A stretch of DNA of 64,000 nt from NCBI GenBank assembly GCA_029747015.1, contig JAKOGI010001186.1:136501-200500 (forward strand). The letters are read 5' to 3'. How positions within the stretch are numbered: position 1 is the stretch's first letter; the number at the start of each line of letters is the position of its first letter. Below are positions 58,052-64,000 of the stretch, piece by piece. Both the position numbers and the translations under genes were made by a program. This stretch comes from Carnegiea gigantea. Taxonomy: Eukaryota > Streptophyta > Magnoliopsida > Caryophyllales > Cactaceae. The notes under the pieces are model-generated. The model made no database searches. It was not told where the DNA came from and was given only the letters and a program-made list of their open reading frames with translations.

Positions 58052-59861
58052 TGTAAAGCTTGCCGTGGAGCCACAAATTTAACCACTACTTCGATTTATA
58101 AATAATTTTTATAGCATAGGAAAGTAAGGATCGATTCCACGAGGAAAGATTATGCCAAAAGGCTAGTTTAATCCTAAATAATTTTGCTAATCTAATTTAT
58201 TGTTTCTTCTCTTTGTATTTCTGAAATAAATCAACTTTAAATAAAAACTTGAAAAAATACTCAATATTAATCCTAAATATTCTAGATTTAATTCTGAAAA
58301 TAAAATAGTAAATAGCTATCCTAAATAATCTAGAAAAATTTAAAAAAAAGAATAATAACTCAATCTTCAACCAAAAATCAAAGCAGAGAATAATAAGCAG
58401 AAAATTAATTTTAAAAATCACAAACAGTGACCTAAACTAATATTCTTCAAGTTTATGAGCTTATAACTCCAGAATTATATCTAATTAGTTTCAGAAAAAT
58501 TAAAACAGAAAATTACTGCAGAATAATAAAATAGAAAAATTAAATCTGAAATCAGAAAAACAATAAACTGCACTAATATAAATACGAAATTAATTAACAA
58601 AATTGCCCAAATTTATGGATATAATTTTCTGGACTCAATAACACCTAAAAAAAATGAAATAAATATTAAAAACGCAATTTTCAGATTTATTGAAATAAAA
58701 ACCTACACATATCCAATTCACGAAATAATTCTGAAAAATTATCAAATAATTTCAAAAAATTCCAAAATTAAATGGAGGTAGATTAGGATACTATATAAAC
58801 CCTAGGATGAATTAGAACTTGAAAAAAGCAAAAGAAACTATTTTTAGCCTAATTTCTAACAAACCGATAATTAAACGGTAAAACAGAATATAAATCAAAT
58901 TTGAAAATTATAACCACTCTAAAAATCACAATCTAACTAATCTAAAATTACCAAGACACTCCAAAAATACTATTCTTTGGGGGCGGGTAAACGGTATTTA
59001 TATCAAAGCTAATAATTGAAGAATAAAAGTTGACAAACTAAATAAATTAACTAAAAGCAACAAATAATTATCAAAGATATCAAATTTATGAAAAATGCTT
59101 AGCATAATCTATATCCACCATGCAAATTAATATTTATGATTAACACATAAGTCGATTTCATCCATGAGTCAAACTATAGAAGACACCCACCAGTGGATCT
59201 TCCCCGTTTTTCCTTATATTATAGTTCAATTAGGTCCAGCCCTAATATAAACTCTACTAATTTGATAACCCTTACTCCAGTGCAAGAATTTAATCAAACT
59301 AGAGCATTATGTATTAGAAAAACATCATTTAATGCTTTGTAATCAATTTACCAGCAAATCAATTTAACAAAGATCTATAACGATTACCTAATTAAAAGAG
59401 ATGGGTTTGAGCCATCCATGATTAAGTAGGGTGATACTAATGCTTAAAAGACGATAACTTTTACGTATTAACGCCCTTTAAACTATCATATGAATTCGTA
59501 TTAAACTAATTAGCATGCACTCTAATTAATATAATACGAATATCATGAACGATAAATACTAATCGCTATAGAATCATGAATATAAATCAACTAGACAATA
59601 AAGTATGAAATTTGTTTCAAAATAATCAACTTAGCATGGTTTCAAATAGATTATACCAAGCACAAAAAACAACTCACTCATATTAAAAATAAAATTACAC
59701 AAATTAACCAAAGGTTTCATGTTTAATAATAAACTAAACAAAAGAAAAACTAAAAAAATAGAATAAGAATAATAGAAGACTACTTGACGTGGTGGTGTGG
59801 AAGGAAGCGAGTATGGTGAGGGGATGAAGATGGCGTGAAGCTTGGGCGTGTGTATGGGCTG
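58052..59861 (-). mobile_element. 5' LTR of the gag-protease element, truncated at the duplication junction
   Basis: From TGTAAAGCTTGCC it aligns with 52130-53935 at high identity. It stops at 'gggctgatgatg', after which sequence matches 39262 onward. About 540 bp of LTR are missing. Confidence 0.88.
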
Positions 59862-60088
59862 ATGATGAACCCTAAAAACGTGTGAATTGTGTTCCCAATA
59901 TATTAGTGAAAGTTGTCTCCCCTATGGAGGACACTCAATGGATGAGCCAAATTTGCTAAGTACTAGCAACCCACGGTATGGAATTATGTATTAGAGGGCA
60001 AACAGTAGGTATGCACAGAGCATGCATAATGTGAGTGTCCCAGAAGTAGTATTTATATAACCTAGGTGAAGAAGTGGTTAGGGTTGTC

Positions 60089-60598
60089 AATTGTCTGGAA
60101 AATGTAGCCTCCTCCCAGGGTAAATAGGCATGTGAAATTAGTTTGTCTTACATTAGTATCCCTATAAATGCAAATGCATATTTTAGGTTAGAATAGTACT
60201 AATGTGAATTGTTTTGCATAACGAGGGTGTCCCAGAAGTTACCATGCTATAACCCTGGATGTAGAGGATGGTGTAGGTTAAAGTGTTCCAAAAATGGCTG
60301 TCTATGTGACTAACCCTGAATTTGCAAGTGTGTAACCCAGTATAATTGTCTAGAAAATGTAGCCCCCTCCCAGGGTAAGTAGGCATGTGAAATTAGTTTG
60401 GTGTACATTAGTATCCCTGTAAATGCAAATGCATATCCCAGGTTAGAATAGTAGTAATGTGAATTGTCTTGCATAATGAGGGTGTCCCAGAAGTTACCAT
60501 GCTATAACCCTGGATGTAGAGGATGGTGTAGGTTTTCAAGTGTTCCACAAATGGCTGTCTATGTGACTGACCCTGAATTTACAAGTGTGTAACCCAGG
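60089..60598. repeat. two tandem ~255-bp repeats (copy B)
   Basis: Copy of 39483-39992 in the second duplication unit, units 60089-60343 and 60344-60598. Confidence 0.85.
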
Positions 60599-60742
60599 AT
60601 ATATGTATTGATGGTGTGACTTAAAAATGGGTGTCACTTAGTCTGTGTCAAGCACTTGTTACTTGTATGCAATGTGGGTGTGTAAGGTTTCATGTTGAGG
60701 ATGCTGGAATGACTTATTGTGATGGTATCATGCAGGTTCATA

Positions 60743-63700
60743 ATGAAGAGGAGTGCTGGAAAACGACGGGGGGGAGGATCATCACCTAGTGGAGATGCTC
60801 AACCAGGTTCCGTGATGGATGAGGAGTGGGGAATATCATTGGCGAGTGAGTATGTGCCTTTACAGATAAGGAGCAGTACGGAGGACACTGTATCCATGGT
60901 CGACGAGAGTTGTGAAGCTGTTAGAGGCTCTAATTGTGAGGGTGATGATGTAGAAGAGGTACATGCTGATAGTGCTAAGGGTAGTGGGAAGGGGAAAAGT
61001 CGGAAGAGGAGGAGGGAACCCACAGTAGAGGGTAGGCGGTGGAGGCGGAAGGCAGCTGGAGATGGGTTTATGCTTCATAAGGAGGGAAATGGTTTGAGGG
61101 GCGTAGTTCCAGTTAGTGTGAGGGGAAGGTGTACGCTGGAGAAGATATACAAATTAAACAAGACGCTGGAGCCATACAGAAGGAAGCAATTAAGGGGACG
61201 ATATTGATGTTGATACTGGAGTATCATCCCTTTTTCATACAGCGGGAGTTGACAGCGGCACTGGTAAAGGCATGGGTGCCACGGAGGAAAGCCTTCAGGC
61301 TTACTGGGAGGCTCGTGCCTTTCTCCGTTTATAACATCGCCTTGTTCACAGATTTGCCGGTGACTGGCAAGATAGTGGAGTTTGGTGAGGATGATTTGTC
61401 TACGACTGAGCTAGCAAGGATGGTACGTCTGCGCATGGCACAGTATGTGACAGAGAAGAGTGACAACCTGAAGAGCGAGAAAGGGAGGAAGAGGCCAGTG
61501 TTCAGGAACTACCTAAAGGTGATGAAGAAGCTGTTGGATGCGAACAAAGAGCCGGAGAAATTAGGGCTGTGGCTAAGTCTGTATGCTTGGAGGGTGATGA
61601 GTGGGGTTATGTTCCCGAAAACCCCTTATGGAGCTGCATAGTCGGTGCAGAAGTACATGGAGGACGTTTGGGAAATGGGAGAATATGTGTGGGCCGAAGG
61701 CGTGTGGTGCGTCCTTATTGAAGCTATAGAGGAGATGCAACAGAAGCTGGAGGGCCCTGTTTCCGATGTGCAGATGAATGGATTCTCCCTGCTTATTCAG
61801 GTCAGAGTTCATTAGGGGTGAAGTAAGTACGTTAAGTAAATGGCTGAAATTTGCTTCTGTTGCTCATGTTTTACCCTTTTTTGTGTAGGTGTGGTTCTAC
61901 GAGCACACCACAGGGTTTGCGCAACATGGCAAGTGTACGTTCCCTAGGTTGGCAAGTTGGGATAGTGTTTACCATGGGGGAAGGTATGATGCGTTCCAGC
62001 TGGTAGAAGGAATCAAAGAGTCCGAGGTATGACAAATGTTCCTAGTAGTCATTGGTTGAAGTTAATGACCGGGGGCGGAAGAATTGCAAAATTTTATTTC
62101 TGTCGTTATGACTTAAGTTTGACGGCATTATAAGTGATCCCTGTGTTGCGCCCTCGGGAGGTGGAGATGCTGGTGCCCACGGTTAGGGCTTTCATGAAGA
62201 CAGATGGGTTCCGAGACTACATCCTTGATGGAAAGGTAGATATTGTTAGATTTAGTAGGTATTTGTGTAACTGTATATGTTTCGGTAGTGCCCTATTTGT
62301 GCTTGGGTGGTGTGCAGCAGACATCGGTGAGTAATGTTTGTATATGCTGACAATTGTTTGGTGTTTAATACAGGGTGTGCTATCATATGAGGAGCGTCTC
62401 AAGCGGGCAAGTAAAGAGTTACGTGCTGAGAAAGGGAAGCATGTAGATACACTGAGAATGCTGGAATTCTGGAAGAGTCGTGCGAACGAGTTGGCGGCTA
62501 GGTTGAAGATGTGCGCGGCACCCGGTGAGGCTCAGGATACAGGGCATCAACTAGGAGGTGATGTCGGGGAAGACGTACAGAGTGATAGTGGATTGGAGCC
62601 TCTGGCAAGGGCAGTAACTGATTTGGAGGAAGCTACTGCATATGAATTCAGTGCACTTAAGGGTGGGGAAGAGGATGCAACCTGCCAGACAACAGCGGAT
62701 ATCCCGGGTGCTAGTTGTGACGCTCAGTGCACGCCACCGAGGATGGCCGATGCTGCTGCCCCTGTTGATGATTGTGATGATGTAGGGGATGCCCCCTAGT
62801 GTAGTGAGCCGCATGTACAGCCCTCCACTGAAGTTGAAGACGTAGGCGAAAGAGCAGTGGATGTGACGGTCATGCCTTGCGGGGAAGTTGTTGTTGGTGC
62901 ACAGGAGCCCGTACGGGAACAGCAGTAGCCAGAGCCTATTGTTGGGAAATCCGGTGCACTACCCGGGCCTCATGTTAGGGAGGAAGCCGCGAATACAGAT
63001 GCTCCAGGTCCAGGCAGAGATAAGGTGTATATGGGAGGTGATTTAGCAGTAGGGGAGGGTGTTTGCACAACACCTGCATCTTCAGCAGTGAATGTGCAGG
63101 ATTGTACACCTACCACAACAGAGGGGATGGAGCATGAGCCGACGGTTGATCCCGGGATGGAATCTATGCACCATGGACCACCGATGACAACAGACAGCGT
63201 GGCCATTGATCATGAGGCATGTGTCCATCCTCTATTGGGTGAGTCCATACAGAGGGTGACTACTCCAGAGGAGGATGCACAGATAACAGGAGAGACTAAG
63301 AGGACAAGTCCTGATGCGAATTATGTGGGGGGTGAGGATGATGGTGGTGGAAAAAGTTCCAACATCGTCGCCCGTATGAGGAGGAAGCCTCGGTGTAGGA
63401 AACCGGCCGCAGTTAATGACAGCCCATTCACTGACCCAACTCATCTGCCGGTGCTCGGAAGAGCAAGAAGGAGAGGAACGAAGGGATGACAGGTGCGGAT
63501 GAGCCATGTGCTGCCGATGACCCCGGTGAGAGAAGCGTGCACCCATCTGTTCTTGACGTGCGCCCGCTTTCAGTGGAAGGATCAGGCATCGGCCCCAGTG
63601 TGGAGGAATTGAAGAAGCTAAAGTTGACGAAACAGGAATTGATGAACTTTGCTTGCATGTACTTGGTTGTCTGTGTACTTGAAATGTGTCACTCATGGCT

Positions 63701-64000
63701 GCGTATTATGCAGGTGTTGGCAGGTTATATTTCCGCCCCCTTGTCAGCAATAGAGATGGAGTTGGTGACCAATGTCAGGAGTAGGTTTAAGGTCTTACGC
63801 CCTAATGGCAGACAGTGGTAAGTACATGGGAGGCGAGGTTGTAGTTTTGTTTATGTGACAGTATTAGTTTACGCCTTTACGCCTCACTTGTGCGCTGACA
63901 TTAACAGACAAGGAGGAGGACCTGCAGGAGTGTCTGCCGAAGCTCATGCCTACAAGTTGGTTACGGGGCCTTATCCATGTGGTTCTAAAAGCGAGAGCCA
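60743..64000 (+). pseudogene. DUF1985-Ulp1 transposon-type gene, copy B (3' end outside window)
   Basis: Same structure as copy A from its ATG (40137 becomes 60743). It shares the frameshift near 61171 and the TAG at 61639, so those lesions predate the duplication. The promoter and untranslated first exon were left behind. It differs by a one-base deletion near 63450 that shifts the linker frame before the Ulp1 part, while CAG is kept where copy A has TAG (42316). The catalytic-Cys exon and the GRF genes should lie beyond the window. Confidence 0.82.

Larger units (their letters stand above)
39256..59861. repeat. tandem segmental duplication, unit A (20,606 bp)
   Basis: Unit A begins in the repeat-filled intron of the DUF1985-Ulp1 gene and ends inside the 5' LTR of the gag-protease element. 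Sequence from 59862 repeats 39256 onward at a constant offset of 20,606 (20,605 after a deletion near 63450). ATGATG is shared at both breakpoints (39256-39261 and 59862-59867). Confidence 0.85.
52130..59861 (-). mobile_element. gag-protease-only Athila-type element, 5' LTR truncated
   Basis: Minus strand. The 3' LTR is 52130-54478 (2349 bp), the interior 54479-58051, the 5' LTR 58052-59861 (cut short). A tRNA-Asp-type primer site abuts the 5' LTR and a polypurine tract (AGTGTGGGGGAA) abuts the 3' LTR. Inside are gag and protease only; RT, RNase H and integrase are missing without obvious scars, so it is a non-autonomous derivative. It sits in the gag of the chromovirus at 52129. The right flank and TSD are lost at the duplication junction. 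Confidence 0.85.
59862..64000. repeat. tandem segmental duplication, unit B (runs off the window)
   Basis: I count about eleven single-base differences from unit A in 4.1 kb. They include 'attggcgag' for 'attggggag', 'tatcatccc' for 'tattgtccc', 'gaacagcag' for 'gaatagcag', and one missing G near 63450. If the tandem model is right, unit B continues about 16.5 kb beyond the window. Confidence 0.85.

Noticed and set aside
39256..64000. The two long direct repeats as LTRs of one giant retrotransposon
   Set aside because: Breakpoints lack TG/CA ends and primer sites, one lies inside a known LTR, and the repeat contains introns of a gene.
1..64000. Host protein-coding genes, tRNA or rRNA genes, CRISPR arrays
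   Set aside because: None could be supported; all coding signals belong to mobile elements.

Overview
The window is plant nuclear DNA, most likely from a eudicot with a repeat-rich genome. It holds no ordinary host gene that I can support. Almost every recognisable piece is a transposable element or a gene carried by one: Ty3 chromoviruses with initiator-Met primer sites, Athila-type elements with Asp primer sites, Ty1/copia remnants, an L1-type LINE fragment, and a large repeat-flanked block carrying DUF1985/Ulp1-type and GRF-zinc-finger genes. Most pieces are nested in one another, and several have target-site duplications (TSDs) that fix their ends to the base.

Layout, left to right. 1-6598 is the 3' part of a non-autonomous Athila-type element (+). 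It is split by a 2.2-kb solo LTR (595-2799, TSD GTGGT) and ends in its own 3' LTR (4925-6598). 7300-10180 is a decayed Ty1/copia pol (-). 11358-18967 is a nearly intact, young Ty3 chromovirus (-, TSD ATTGT) whose 1544-bp LTRs differ at only a handful of sites and whose pol has one frameshift. 20012-27615 is a complete non-autonomous Athila-type element (+, TSD ATTGG), from the same family as 1-6598. 28105-35953 is an older Athila element (+, TSD CAATG) with gag, protease, RT, RNase H and integrase remnants and a truncated 3' LTR. 35959-38060 holds short decayed fragments, including a Tat-lineage gag tail.

From about 38.06 to 49.2 kb lies the most interesting block. It has a multi-exon DUF1985-Ulp1 (C48 protease) pseudogene on the + strand and two small GRF-type zinc-finger genes with C-terminal membrane segments on the - strand. 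Around and between them run diverged repeats built on motifs such as ATATCCCAGG and CCCGGGTTAGTGAC. This combination resembles the cargo of Kaonashi-like Mutator-type elements, but no transposase or terminal inverted repeat is visible.

Downstream come an L1 endonuclease fragment (-), then the 5' LTR, primer site, leader and gag start of a second chromovirus (50130-52129, +). That gag is broken by a gag-protease-only Athila-type element (52130-59861, -).

At 59862 the sequence jumps back to a near copy of 39256 onward and follows it to the window end at a constant offset of 20,606 bp, apart from one 1-bp deletion. This is best read as a tandem segmental duplication with a 20.6-kb unit and a 6-bp microhomology (ATGATG) at the junction. 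The second copy of the DUF1985-Ulp1 pseudogene therefore starts without its upstream exon and runs off the window.

The genes here do not form a host pathway. Gag, protease, RT, RNase H and integrase remnants belong to separate retroelements. The DUF1985-Ulp1 and GRF-membrane genes are probably accessory genes of one DNA-transposon-like unit.
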